From positions 2,290,501 to 2,354,500 of the forward strand of contig NZ_CP012914.1 in the NCBI RefSeq assembly GCF_001315015.1: a stretch of 64,000 nt of DNA. The letters are read 5' to 3'. The translations under genes and the position numbers were made by a program. Shown here piece after piece: positions 26,601-34,530 of this stretch (position 1 is the first letter of the stretch; every line of letters starts with the position of its first letter). Below the pieces are notes generated by a model that had not been told where the DNA came from, did not search any database, and worked only from the letters and a program-made list of their open reading frames with translations. This DNA is from Azospirillum brasilense (GTDB lineage: Bacteria; Pseudomonadota; Alphaproteobacteria; Azospirillales; Azospirillaceae).

Positions 26601-26855
26601 CGCCCGGCGCGCAAGCGCAAGACCGCGGCGGACGCTCCCGCCGAGGCGGCGCCTGCTCCGGCCCCGGTTGCGGCTCCGGTCGCCGAGGAGCCGAAGAAGC
26701 GCCCGGCGCGCAAGCGCAAGACCGCGGCGGACGCTCCCGCCGAGGCGGCGCCCGCTCCGGCGGTCAGCGAGGCGCCGGCGGCCCCGGCCCCGTCCAATGA
26801 GCCGGCCAGCGCCGCTCCGGAGGCCAAGCCGCGCCGGGGTTGGTGGAGCCGCTAA
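23682..26855 (+). CDS. rne: ribonuclease E
   Basis: 1057 residues. The catalytic half has a split S1 domain (GNIYLAKVTRVEPSLQAAFV, then HGFLAFSEIHPDYY) with a long acidic insertion at about 90-190, the DNase-like core with the magnesium-binding Asp415 (SIDVNSG) and Asp458 (VIDFIDM), and the zinc-link CPHC at 516-519. The C-terminal half is low-complexity: an Arg block (residues near 665-680), Glu/Asp-rich stretches and Ala/Pro/Lys repeats, expected to bind RNA and degradosome partners. A 33-residue unit is duplicated near the end. The start lies in GGGGATCTTGTATG. RNase E starts most mRNA decay and processes rRNA. A strong terminator follows. Confidence 0.95.
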   Translation: MAKRMLVDATHPEETRVAVVNGNRLEDLDFEIATRKQLKGNIYLAKVTRVEPSLQAAFVEYGGNRHGFLAFSEIHPDYYRIPIADREALLAEERRLEEQAEARAEAAADGAVMAEPIRPDVVVEENSPMPGSYAETEGDGFEGDIPAFATDAGSDGGSDEAADSDEAPEGAAPAESPDVIGGDEVEEAHRRRARPLRSYKIQEVIKRRQVMLVQVTKEERGNKGAALTTYLSLPGRYCVLMPNTGRGGGISRKITNPADRKRLKEILSDLDIPEGMAVILRTAGLERSKQEIKRDLEYLLRLWDDIRVQTLKSSAPCLIYEEANLIKRSIRDLYTDDIDEIWVEGSAGFNTARDFMRMMMPSHTKRVMQYQDDTIPLFHRYQVETQIDAIHSPVVQLRSGGYIVINPTEALVSIDVNSGKSTRERNIEETAYKTNLEAADEVARQLRLRDLAGLIVIDFIDMEEPRNNAAVERRLKEAMKNDRARIQLGRISAFGLLELSRQRLRPSLLETNFERCPHCSGTGVIRSVESASLHVLRAIEEEGIRKRSSEITVFVPTRIALYILNQKRGELTKIEDRYRFRVMVQADDTLIAPDLRLERVKARTPEDDVPLVSAERVLAETDRILAAEAEEAEEEAPVVEAAEVAGAEVAERADAAGESEGDRRRRRRRRRGRGRDREDGRAPFGESAEVSDEATEGDEVEAEAADADDETAVDEEAIERAQIDAPEFVINDVDVGPAHIEDDEDEEADLAASEAEDGADAFETNGDGDGNGERKKRRRGKRGGRRRSRQREGLESGEGLPTDGTEGEAEAESFPTAVEAGRAVNPPELPADMEPVEFDWVLTSAVAAEAAPETAADTAAEGPAEEAAPVVEEAPARKPRRGRAKAIAAEAAEAVTAQAVTAEPEAAPAKPKRAAKGAAKDAKAAAKAAAPEETAPPPAKPSRSRKAKTAAAEAAPAPAPAPVAAPVAEEPKKRPARKRKTAADAPAEAAPAPAPVAAPVAEEPKKRPARKRKTAADAPAEAAPAPAVSEAPAAPAPSNEPASAAPEAKPRRGWWSR
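26568..26765 (+). repeat. 99-bp tandem duplication in the rne C-terminal region
   Basis: Two near-identical copies with a 99-bp period (26568 and 26667) encode a 33-residue unit including EEPKKRPARKRKTAADAPAE. Only a few silent changes separate them, so the duplication is recent or kept uniform. Confidence 0.9.
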
Positions 26856-26879
26856 GCGCGCTTCATCGCCGTAAAGACT

Positions 26880-26911
26880 GGAAAAGGCGCCTCGCGGCGC
26901 CTTTTCCTTTT
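26880..26911 (+). terminator. rne intrinsic terminator
   Basis: The perfect 12-bp stem GGAAAAGGCGCC / GGCGCCTTTTCC with loop TCGC is followed by TTTT. Confidence 0.92.
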
Positions 26912-26937
26912 CCTGAGAACCGCGAAGGGTCCCGACC

Positions 26938-27501
26938 ATGAGCAAGGCCTTCACCCGGGAGAACGACTCCGCCCCCGACGACGACGAGGCCGACGATCCC
27001 AAACCCTTGCCCAAGGGCGTGAAGAACTACATGACGCCCGAAGGCTTCCAGCGCATGCAGGAGGAGTTGCGCTCGCTGCTGCGCGTCGAGCGTCCAAAGG
27101 TGGTCGAGGTGGTGTCCTGGGCCGCCGGCAACGGCGACCGTTCGGAAAACGGCGACTACATCTACGGCAAGAAGCGCCTGCGTGAGATTGACCGGCGCAT
27201 CCGCTTCCTGACCAAGCGCCTGGAATCGGCGGAGGTGGTCGATCCCACGCTCCAGAAGAACCGCGACCGCGTGTACTTCGGCGCCACCGTCACCTACGCG
27301 CGGGAGGATGGGACGGAGAACACCATCACCATCGTCGGCGCCGACGAGGTGGACATGGACCGCGCCCATGTGAGCTGGATTTCACCCATCGCCCGCGCCT
27401 TGCTGAAGGCGCAGGAGGGCGACGTGGTGGACCTGCGCACCCCCGCCGGGCTGGAGCAGATCGAGGTCGTCGCCATCCGCTATCCGGGCGACGAAGCATA
27501 A
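26938..27501 (+). CDS. greB: transcription elongation factor GreB
   Basis: 187 residues. After an acidic N-terminal extension (DDDEADD), the coiled-coil domain starts at KNYMTPEGFQRMQEELRSLL and carries the tip acidic residues in GDRSENGDYIYGKKRLREID. The C-terminal FKBP-like domain (RVYFGATVTYAREDG; ALLKAQEGDVVDL) fits. GreB rather than GreA is suggested by the YGKKRLREID loop. It rescues backtracked RNA polymerase by stimulating transcript cleavage. It lies just after the rne terminator and converges with a HAD gene. Confidence 0.92.
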   Translation: MSKAFTRENDSAPDDDEADDPKPLPKGVKNYMTPEGFQRMQEELRSLLRVERPKVVEVVSWAAGNGDRSENGDYIYGKKRLREIDRRIRFLTKRLESAEVVDPTLQKNRDRVYFGATVTYAREDGTENTITIVGADEVDMDRAHVSWISPIARALLKAQEGDVVDLRTPAGLEQIEVVAIRYPGDEA

Positions 27502-27507
27502 AGAAGA

Positions 27508-27528
27508 CTGGGGCTACAGAAGCCCCAG
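27508..27528. terminator. hairpin between greB and the HAD gene
   Basis: CTGGGGCT / AGCCCCAG with a 5-base loop overlaps the last codons of the convergent HAD gene. T-runs are weak. Confidence 0.5.
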
Positions 27529-28125
27529 CTCCTCCAGTTCGGCGCGCAGGCCGGCGGCGCCGGAGAAACGGTGCGCCGTCATGCCGAGGACGCGGGCGGC
27601 CTCGACGTTGGCCGGGCTGTCGTCAATGAAGACGCAATCCGCCGCCGCCAAGCGGTAGCGGTCGAGCAGGAGCTGGAAGATCGCCGGGTCCGGCTTCACC
27701 AGCCTTTCATCGCCGGACACGATGATCCCGTCGAAGACGTTCAGGAAATCGAAGCGCCTGCGGGTCAACGCGAGCTTCTCCGACGAGAAGTTGGTGATGG
27801 AGTAGAGCGGCGTCCCGCGCTGCTTCAGCTCCATCAGGATCTCCGGCGTCCCGGCCATCGGGCCGGGGACCATCTCCTCCCACCGCTCGTGATAGGCGCG
27901 GATCAGCTCGCGGCAGTCGGGAAACTCGGCGGCCAGCGTGGCGACCGCCTCGTCCCACGGGCGGCCGCGGTCCTGCTCCAGGTTCCAGGCGGGGGTGCAG
28001 ACGGTGTCGAGGAAGTCCTCCATCAGGTCCTCGTACCCGTCGAACAGCTCGCGGTAGAGATGCCGCGGGTCCCATTCGATGAGCACCTGCCCGATGTCGA
28101 AGACGACGGTGGTCGGCTTGGTCAT
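27514..28125 (-). CDS. HAD-superfamily hydrolase (YihX-like)
   Basis: 203 residues; ATG at 28123-28125. HAD motif I is FDIGQVLIEWD (Asp nucleophile, Gly at the usual second Asp, as in YihX-type members), motif II is in SITNFSS, and motifs III/IV are LVKPDPAIF and CVFIDDSPANVEAA. It is probably a small-molecule phosphatase or dehalogenase-like hydrolase; the substrate is unknown. It lies 20 bases downstream of the DsbA-like gene in the same direction. Confidence 0.88.
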   Translation of the reverse strand: MTKPTTVVFDIGQVLIEWDPRHLYRELFDGYEDLMEDFLDTVCTPAWNLEQDRGRPWDEAVATLAAEFPDCRELIRAYHERWEEMVPGPMAGTPEILMELKQRGTPLYSITNFSSEKLALTRRRFDFLNVFDGIIVSGDERLVKPDPAIFQLLLDRYRLAAADCVFIDDSPANVEAARVLGMTAHRFSGAAGLRAELEELGLL

Positions 28126-28145
28126 CGTCAATTCCCGTCCCGGCC

Positions 28146-28901
28146 TCAGCCCTTGCGGGCCGCGGCGACGAGGTCCTTCATCTGGTCCAGCTTGATCGCG
28201 CCGGGGACCAGCTCGTCGCCGATGATGAAGGCCGGGGTGCCGCGGATGCCCAGCTCCTCGGCCAGCGCCTGGTTGGCGGCGATGACCTTCAGCACCTCGG
28301 GGCTGTTCATGTCCTTCTTCAGCTTGTCGGTGTCCAGCCCGACCGACTTGGCCAGCCGCTGGATCACGTCGTCGTCGAGCTGGCCGCGGTGGGCCATCAG
28401 GGCATTGTGGAATTCCAGATACTTGCCCTGCCCGCGCGACGCCAGGGCCGCCTTGGCCGCGGTCAGCGAGGCCGGGCTGAGGATCGGGAACTCCTTGAAG
28501 ACGAAGCGCAGCTTGCCGTCGTCCTTGATCAGCCGCTCGGTGTCGGCCTGCACGGCCTTGCAATAGCCGCACTGGTAGTCGAAGAACTCGACCACCGTCA
28601 CGTCGCCCTTGGGGTTGCCGGCGACCGGATCGGCGGGGTTCTGGAACAGCGCCGCCTTGTTCTCGGCCAGCGCCGTCTTGGCCTTCTGCTCCTCGGCCAT
28701 CTTCTGGCGCTTCTGGAGCGAGTCCACGGCCTCCAGGATGATTTCCGGGTTCTTCAGGATGTAGTCGCGCACGACCTCCTCGACGGCCTTGCGCTGGGCG
28801 TCGTCCATCGGGCTCTGCGCCTGGAGGGCGGGGGCCAGCAGCCCCGTCGGAAGGGCCAGCGCGGCGGCGAGCGCCAGGGCGGCGGGGCGGAAGCGGGTCA
28901 T
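28146..28901 (-). CDS. periplasmic DsbA-family thiol:disulfide oxidoreductase
   Basis: 251 residues; ATG at 28899-28901 has GAGAGAG upstream. The longer open frame to 29018 has no ribosome site and no sensible leader. A signal peptide ends near LQAQ. A helical N-terminal segment (about 30-90, Ala/Lys/Glu-rich) precedes the thioredoxin fold with FFDYQCGYCKAVQ (CGYC) and the cis-Pro loop RGTPAFIIGDELV. This layout resembles the Com1/ScsC-like branch in which the N-terminal helix mediates oligomerisation. It oxidises or isomerises disulfides in exported proteins. Confidence 0.88.
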   Translation of the reverse strand: MTRFRPAALALAAALALPTGLLAPALQAQSPMDDAQRKAVEEVVRDYILKNPEIILEAVDSLQKRQKMAEEQKAKTALAENKAALFQNPADPVAGNPKGDVTVVEFFDYQCGYCKAVQADTERLIKDDGKLRFVFKEFPILSPASLTAAKAALASRGQGKYLEFHNALMAHRGQLDDDVIQRLAKSVGLDTDKLKKDMNSPEVLKVIAANQALAEELGIRGTPAFIIGDELVPGAIKLDQMKDLVAAARKG

Positions 28902-29014
28902 GTCGAACTCTCTCGTGGGGAGCCAAAACGGCGCGAATCGGGGCGATACTGTGGACCGGGACGGCGGGGTCAGGCAAGACGGCTGTGCGCCGCCCAAAGG
29001 GAGGAGGCTCAGGC

Positions 29015-30367
29015 TCACTTGCCGCCCGCCTGCCCGCGGATGTCCTGGGCGCGCAGCCAGCCGGGAGAACCGGCGGGCAGCAGCTTCTCCGCCCGCTCCG
29101 CCTGGAAGCGGGCCATCGGCTTGTCACCGCGGGCGAAGGCCTCCTCGGCGGTGGCGTAGGCGACCATGCCGGCGTTGCCCTTCATGCTCCAGGCCTGGGC
29201 CATCAGCCGCCACAGGAAGGCGGACTGGGCCTGCGTCTTGGACGCCACCTGAAGGTTGCGCAACGCCTCGTCGGCCAGCCGGCTGTCGTTCTGCTCCATC
29301 AGCGAATGGGCCAGCGAGACGCGGATGCTGCCGGCGTCCGGCTCCAGCTCGATCGCCTTGCGGTAAGGGGCGGCGGCGTCCACCGCCCGCCCGTTCTGCA
29401 GCATCAAGTCACCCTTCATCTCGTAGAGGAAGGCGTTCTTCGGCTCCTGGGCGATCAGCCCGTCGACCAGCGGCAGCGCCTGCCGGACCTCGCCGCGCCG
29501 GAAATAGGCGTAGGCCCGGCCGTAGCGCGCCACGAAGGACGGGTCGTTCGCCTTGTAACGGCGCAACGCCCCGTTGGGGTCGAGATAGGCGTAGAGCTTG
29601 GCCTGGATGCGGTGGAACTCCTCGTTCCATTGCGCCGGAACCGGCTTCCTGCCGGCGCGCGAGCGCTCCACGAAATTGCGCACCGTCTCGATGCGCTCGC
29701 GGGTCAGCGGGTGGGTGCGGCGGTAGCCGGCGTCGCGGTCCACCAGCAGCGGATCGTCGGCGGCGCCCAGCTTCTCCAGGAAGGTGACCAGCCCCTCCGC
29801 CGAGATGCCGGACTGCTCCATGTAGGACAGGCCGGCCTGATCGGCCGAGGATTCCTGGCTGCGCGAGAAGGACAGGAAGTTGCGCTCCGCCAGATGCTGG
29901 CCCAGCATGACGCCCGCCGCTCCGGCCCCGGCGTTGCCCGCGGCGATGCCGCCGACGATGCCGATGCCCATGCCGATCAGCGAGGACAGGAAGGCGTTTT
30001 CCATCGCCTCCGACCCACGGACCAGATGGCCGCCAGCGATGTGGCCGGTCTCGTGGGCGATGACGCCGATCAGCTGCCCGGCGTCCTCCAGCCCCAGCAG
30101 CAGGCCGGTGTGCAGGAAGATGTTCTGGCCGCCGGCGACGAAGGCGTTCATCGTGTTGTCGTTGACCAGGACGATGTTCACGGCGTCCGGATCGATGCCG
30201 GCGGCCTGGAAGATTGGCCGCGCCATGTCGCGGATGATATGTTCCGTCTCGGCGTCGCTCAGGAATTGCATCTCCTGGCGCCGCTGCGCGCCCGCGGGCG
30301 GCGACCACGACAGAACCATCACGGCAACCATGGCGATGACCGAAACCAGCCTGCTGGGCTTGCGCAC
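29015..30367 (-). CDS. M48-family periplasmic metalloprotease with TPR region (BepA-like)
   Basis: 450 residues. I chose GTG at 30365-30367, with GGAGGAAG upstream. The signal peptide ends near SPPAGAQ. The protease domain has the zinc motif HETGH (GVIAHETGHIAGGH), the third ligand in SSADQAGLSYM and the HPLTRERI segment. The C-terminal half (from about 250) is made of TPR-like helices (YAYFRRGEVRQALPLVDGL, PYRKAIELEPDAGS). BepA-type proteins help assemble or degrade outer-membrane proteins and LptD. It is divergent from the transpeptidase-like gene, with 43 bases between starts. Confidence 0.9.
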   Translation of the reverse strand: MRKPSRLVSVIAMVAVMVLSWSPPAGAQRRQEMQFLSDAETEHIIRDMARPIFQAAGIDPDAVNIVLVNDNTMNAFVAGGQNIFLHTGLLLGLEDAGQLIGVIAHETGHIAGGHLVRGSEAMENAFLSSLIGMGIGIVGGIAAGNAGAGAAGVMLGQHLAERNFLSFSRSQESSADQAGLSYMEQSGISAEGLVTFLEKLGAADDPLLVDRDAGYRRTHPLTRERIETVRNFVERSRAGRKPVPAQWNEEFHRIQAKLYAYLDPNGALRRYKANDPSFVARYGRAYAYFRRGEVRQALPLVDGLIAQEPKNAFLYEMKGDLMLQNGRAVDAAAPYRKAIELEPDAGSIRVSLAHSLMEQNDSRLADEALRNLQVASKTQAQSAFLWRLMAQAWSMKGNAGMVAYATAEEAFARGDKPMARFQAERAEKLLPAGSPGWLRAQDIRGQAGGK

Positions 30368-30410
30368 CGTTACTTCCTCCGCACACCGGGGCACCGGGCA
30401 GCCGGTCAAG

Positions 30411-31745
30411 ATGCCGGTCCGGGCGCCCCATTCCACCCGCCGAATCTGGCAAGGGTTGGGCGCGATTGCCATAGCCGCATCGCTGGTGGGCGGCTGCGTC
30501 AACACGAAATACCGCACCGGCGCCCCGTCCCAGAGCTTCGTCGCGGCCGACGAGCCGCGCGCGGCGGAGATCGGGCGCGACATCATCGCCCAGGGCGGCA
30601 AGGCCGGCGACGCCGCCACCGCCATGGCGATGGCGATGGCCGTCACCCTGCCCTCGCGCGTCGGGATGACCGGCGGCGGCGTCTGCGTGGTGTTCGACGC
30701 CGCGAAGAAGGAAACCCGCACGCTCGACTTCCTCCCCCGGCCCGCCGGTGCCGGCGGGGCCGCCCTGCCCGGCTTCCTGCGCGGCGTCTACGCGCTGCAG
30801 GCCTCCACAGGGGCGATGCGCTGGGAGCAGGCTGTGGTGCCGGCGGAGCAGCTCGCCCGCTCCACCCCGGTCAGCCGGGCGCTGGCCCGCGACCTCGCCA
30901 ACTCCGCGTCCCGTCTGTCCGCCGATCCGGAGGCCCGCCGCGTCTTCCTGCCGACCGGCGCGCCGCTGGCCGAGGGCGCGCCGCTGAGCCAGCCGGAGCT
31001 TGCCGGCACCCTATCGCAGGTGCGGCGCAGCGGCATCGCCGCGATGTATGGCGGGCCGCTGGGCGGTGCGGTGGCGCAGGCCGCCGCCATCGACCCCGCC
31101 GCGGTCCGCGGCTTCCAGCCGCGCTGGACCGGCACCGCGGCAATCCCGCTGGGCATCGTGTCGATGCATTTCGCCCAGCTTCCCGAAACCAACAACGGCG
31201 CCGCCCTGACCGCCGCCTGGAACGCCGCCGCCGACCTGCCGTCGGACCAGCGCGCCGCCCGCGTCGCCCAGGCGCTGGGCGCCACCGGCAGCGGCGCCTC
31301 CGCGCCCGGCGCCGGCCTCGTGGTGATCGACCATGAGGAGAATGGGGTCGCCTGCTCCTTCACCATGGGGGCGCCCTTTGGCAGCGGCCGCATGGTGCCG
31401 GGCACCGGCCTGCTGGCCGCCCGCGGGGTGGACGGTGCCGGCTTCGGGGCGCCCGGCCTGCTCACCAACGCCATCGTCGGCCGCACCCAGTTCGCCGGGG
31501 CGGCCAGCGCCGCCGGCAACGACGGCCCCGCCGCCGCTCCCGCCGCCCTGCTGACCGCCGCCCTGCCCGCCGCGCTCGACAAGGAGCCGGGCGCCGCCAT
31601 CCGCGTCAGCCGCGCCTTGAGCGGGCCGGGCCGGGCCACCTTCGTCACCTGCCAGACCTCGATGGAGAGCGGCTGGAAGGAATGCCAGATTGCCGCCGAC
31701 CCACGCGCCCACGCCCTGGGCATGCTGGTCGAAACCGAGCGTTGA
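30411..31745 (+). CDS. degenerate gamma-glutamyltranspeptidase-like lipoprotein
   Basis: About 444 residues from ATG at 30411; no strong ribosome site is seen, and an upstream ATG at 30337 would overlap the divergent gene. A lipobox (SLVGGC) predicts lipidation. The N-terminal part follows GGT (IIAQGGKAGDAATAMAMAMA, MTGGGVCVVFD), and the C-terminal part keeps the oxyanion block (FGSGRMVPGTGLL). The TTHxS autoprocessing and nucleophile motif is replaced by GAGLV in GAGLVVIDHEENG, so the catalytic Thr is missing. The protein is also shorter than the usual 550-580 residues. I infer an inactive scaffold, binding protein or decaying enzyme. Confidence 0.78.
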   Translation: MPVRAPHSTRRIWQGLGAIAIAASLVGGCVNTKYRTGAPSQSFVAADEPRAAEIGRDIIAQGGKAGDAATAMAMAMAVTLPSRVGMTGGGVCVVFDAAKKETRTLDFLPRPAGAGGAALPGFLRGVYALQASTGAMRWEQAVVPAEQLARSTPVSRALARDLANSASRLSADPEARRVFLPTGAPLAEGAPLSQPELAGTLSQVRRSGIAAMYGGPLGGAVAQAAAIDPAAVRGFQPRWTGTAAIPLGIVSMHFAQLPETNNGAALTAAWNAAADLPSDQRAARVAQALGATGSGASAPGAGLVVIDHEENGVACSFTMGAPFGSGRMVPGTGLLAARGVDGAGFGAPGLLTNAIVGRTQFAGAASAAGNDGPAAAPAALLTAALPAALDKEPGAAIRVSRALSGPGRATFVTCQTSMESGWKECQIAADPRAHALGMLVETER

Positions 31746-31764
31746 AGTTCAGAAGTCTGGAATC

Positions 31765-32919
31765 ATGAGCAAAGCACCCAAAGTCTCCAAACGAGGCGCC
31801 ATTCCGCCCTTCTTCGTCATGGAAGTGATGCGCGCCGCCGCCGAGCGCGAGGCCGCCGGCCTTGAGGTCCTGCACATGGAAGTCGGGCAGCCCTCGACCG
31901 GCGCGCCGAAGGGCGTGCTGGAGGCCGCCCACCGCATGCTCGACGCCGACGTGCTGGGCTACACCGGGGCCCTGGGCATCCCGGCGCTGCGTGCGGCCAT
32001 CGCCGGCTGGTACCGCGACCGCTACGGGATCGATGTGCCGGAGCGGCGCGTGGTGGTCACCACCGGCTCCTCGGGGGCCTTCCAGCTCGGCTTCCTGGCG
32101 GCTTTCGATCCGGGCGACCGGGTGGCCATGGCCTCGCCCAGCTACCCGGCCTACCGCCACACGCTGACCGCCATCGGGGTCGAGCCGGTGGAACTGCCGA
32201 CCGGGCCGGAGCACCGCTTCCAGCCGACCATCGAGCTTCTGGAGCAGCTCGATCCGCCCATTCAGGGGCTGATCGTCGCCAGCCCGGCCAACCCGACCGG
32301 CACGATGCTGAGCCGGGAGGAGTTGACCGCGCTCGCCAACTGGTGCGACGCCAAGGGCGTGCGCCTCGTCTCCGACGAGATCTACCACGGCCTGACCTAC
32401 GGGCCGGAGGCCGTCACCGCCGCCGAGGTCAGCGAAAGCGCGCTGGTGGTGAACAGCTTCTCCAAATACTTCTCGATGACCGGCTGGCGGCTCGGCTGGA
32501 TGATCGTTCCGGACGACCTGATCCGCTCGGTTGAATGCCTCGCCCAGAACCTGTTCATCTCCGCCCCCAGCCTGTCGCAGGCCGCCGCGGTCGCCGCCTT
32601 CAGCTGCACCGAGGAGCTGGACGGCCACGTCGCCCGCTACGCCCGCAACCGCGAGCTTCTGCTGAGGGAGCTGCCGAAGGCCGGCTTCGACAAGCTGGCT
32701 CCGGCCGACGGCGCCTTCTACATCTACGCCGATGTGACGGAGATGACCGACGACAGCGAGGCCTTCTGCAAGCGCATCCTGGCCGAGACCGGCATCGCCT
32801 GCACCCCCGGCGTCGACTTCGACCCGGCCCGCGGCCTCCGCTTCGTGCGCTTCAGCTTCGCCGGTTCGGAGGAGACCATCGCCGAGGCGGCGCGGCGGCT
32901 GATCGCCTGGAAGAGGTAA
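31765..32919 (+). CDS. class I/II PLP-dependent aminotransferase
   Basis: 384 residues. Fold-type I landmarks are TGSSGAFQLGFLAAF (PLP phosphate region), SPANPTGTMLSREEL, DEIYHGLTYG and the PLP Lys in VVNSFSKYFSMTGWRLGW, with the carboxylate-binding Arg in GLRFVRFSFAGS. It most resembles aspartate/aromatic aminotransferases; the amino donor is not certain. It follows the transpeptidase-like gene by 19 bases and ends at a palindromic repeat shared with the convergent gshA. Confidence 0.9.
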   Translation: MSKAPKVSKRGAIPPFFVMEVMRAAAEREAAGLEVLHMEVGQPSTGAPKGVLEAAHRMLDADVLGYTGALGIPALRAAIAGWYRDRYGIDVPERRVVVTTGSSGAFQLGFLAAFDPGDRVAMASPSYPAYRHTLTAIGVEPVELPTGPEHRFQPTIELLEQLDPPIQGLIVASPANPTGTMLSREELTALANWCDAKGVRLVSDEIYHGLTYGPEAVTAAEVSESALVVNSFSKYFSMTGWRLGWMIVPDDLIRSVECLAQNLFISAPSLSQAAAVAAFSCTEELDGHVARYARNRELLLRELPKAGFDKLAPADGAFYIYADVTEMTDDSEAFCKRILAETGIACTPGVDFDPARGLRFVRFSFAGSEETIAEAARRLIAWKR

Positions 32920-32935
32920 GGAGTCGTTGCCCTAT

Positions 32936-33077
32936 CCCTTCTCCCCCCTGGGGAGAAGGTTAGGATGAGGGGGCGCCGAAGGCGCGCCAAGTTCAACGCG
33001 CCAAGTTCAACGAATGTCATCCGCCCTACCGGGCGTAACGCCCCGTCACCCAACCCTCTCCCCAGGGGGGAGAGGGC
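32936..33077. repeat. palindromic repeat element between convergent genes
   Basis: The ends (CTCCCCCCTGGGGAGAAGG and CCCTCTCCCCAGGGGGGAGA) are the same arms as in the element at 9722-9829. They enclose a longer and less symmetric centre with a 14-bp tandem repeat. It lies between the aminotransferase and gshA stops and may act as a bidirectional terminator. Confidence 0.85.
32984..33011. repeat. 14-bp tandem repeat inside the palindromic element
   Basis: GCGCCAAGTTCAAC occurs twice in direct succession. Confidence 0.85.
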
Positions 33078-33084
33078 TTCATTC

Positions 33085-34449
33085 TCAGTACGCGTATTCC
33101 TTGAACACCGGGTCGACGCTGCCGCCCCAGGGACCGTTGAACTTCGCCAGAAGTTCGTCGGCGGGAGTCTGGCCAGATTCGGCAATGTCGAGCAGCGTGT
33201 TCAGGAAATGCGCCTCGTCGTCGCCCCAGTTGTCGTTGCGGGCGCGCCGGGCCAGACCGCCGCGGGCGATCTCCAGCACCTCCAGCGCGACCTCGCGCAC
33301 CGTGCGTCCGCGGAAGGGGGTGCGCAGGGCGTGGCGCGGCACCTCGGCGCGCAGGTGGGCGCGCTCCTCCGTCGTCCAGCCCTTCACGAGGTCCCAGGCG
33401 GCGTCCAGCGCCTGGCTGTCGTAGAGCAGCCCGACCCACAGGGCCGGCAGGGCGCACAGGCGGCGCCACGGGCCGCCGTCGGCGCCGCGCATCTCCAGAT
33501 ACTTCTTCAGACGCACCTCGGGGAAGGAGGTGGTCATGTGGTCGGCCCAGTCGGTGATCAGCGGGACTTCGCCCGGCAGCGCCGGCAGGCGGCCCTGCAT
33601 GAAGTCGTGGAAGGACTGGCCGGAGGCGTCGATGTACGCGCCGTCGCGGTAGACGAAGTACATCGGCACGTCGAGCAGGTAGTCCACGTACCGCTCGAAT
33701 CCGAAACCGTCCTCGAACACGAAGGGCAGATCACCGGTGCGGTCGGGGTCGGTGTCGGTCCAGATGTGGCTGCGGAAGCTCTGGAAGCCGTTCGGCTTGC
33801 CCTCGGTGAAGGGCGAGTTGGCGAACAGCGCCGTGGCGATGGGCTGAAGGGCCAGACTGACCCGGAACTTCTTCACCATGTCGGCTTCGGACGCGAAGTC
33901 CAGGTTCACCTGCACGGTGCAGGTGCGCATCATCATGTCCAGGCCGAGATTGCCGCGCTTGGGCATGTAGTCGCCCATGATCTTGTAGCGGCCCTTGGGC
34001 ATCCAGGGGATCTCGTCGCGCCGCCATTTCGGCTGGAAGCCGAGGCCCATCATGGCGATGCCCAGCTCACCCCCGATCTCCTTCACCTGCTCGAGGTGGC
34101 GGTGCACCTCGGCGCAGGTCTGGTGCAGGGTCTCCAGCGGGGCGCCGGACAGCTCGACCTGCCCGCCCGGCTCCAGCGTGATGTTCGCCATGCCCTGGGT
34201 CAGGGCGATCAGGTTGCCCTTCTCCTCCACCGGGTCCCAGCCGAAACGCTGCAGGCGGGTCAGCAGTTCGCCGATCCCGTCCGGCCCTTCGTAGGGCAGC
34301 GGCCGGTGGTCGGAGACGCGGTAGGCGAATTTCTCGTGTTCGGTCCCGATGCGCCACTGGTCGGCGGGCTTGTTGCCGGATTCCAGATAGGCCGCCAGTT
34401 GGCGGCGGTCGGTGATCGGTTCACCACGCGTCTGCGGAGGTGCGGACAT
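33085..34449 (-). CDS. gshA: glutamate--cysteine ligase
   Basis: 454 residues from ATG at 34447-34449, preceded by GGGAGC; the in-frame extension to 34485 has no better signal. The protein is of the plant/alphaproteobacterial type: [13 protein letters not shown] and [20 protein letters not shown] in the ATP/substrate site, then [13 protein letters not shown] and [16 protein letters not shown]. It makes gamma-glutamylcysteine, the first step of glutathione synthesis, in the cytoplasm. It is convergent with the aminotransferase and 81 bases downstream of rsmE. Confidence 0.92.
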   Translation of the reverse strand: MSAPPQTRGEPITDRRQLAAYLESGNKPADQWRIGTEHEKFAYRVSDHRPLPYEGPDGIGELLTRLQRFGWDPVEEKGNLIALTQGMANITLEPGGQVELSGAPLETLHQTCAEVHRHLEQVKEIGGELGIAMMGLGFQPKWRRDEIPWMPKGRYKIMGDYMPKRGNLGLDMMMRTCTVQVNLDFASEADMVKKFRVSLALQPIATALFANSPFTEGKPNGFQSFRSHIWTDTDPDRTGDLPFVFEDGFGFERYVDYLLDVPMYFVYRDGAYIDASGQSFHDFMQGRLPALPGEVPLITDWADHMTTSFPEVRLKKYLEMRGADGGPWRRLCALPALWVGLLYDSQALDAAWDLVKGWTTEERAHLRAEVPRHALRTPFRGRTVREVALEVLEIARGGLARRARNDNWGDDEAHFLNTLLDIAESGQTPADELLAKFNGPWGGSVDPVFKEYAY

Positions 34450-34530
34450 GGAAGCTCCCGCTTTCAAAAAGTCTGAATTCGCCAAAGTGTCAAACGGCCC
34501 GCCTCGGAACAGCGGCGCGTCGAGCGGCCC

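Noticed and set aside
23667..27014. A leftward open frame of about 1115 codons opposite rne
   Set aside because: Repetitive translation without domains; a GC-rich shadow of the RNase E gene, which has a clear catalytic core.
27514..29127. A long leftward frame joining the HAD gene with upstream DNA
   Set aside because: The upstream part is an out-of-frame shadow of the DsbA-like gene, which has its own signal peptide and CGYC site.
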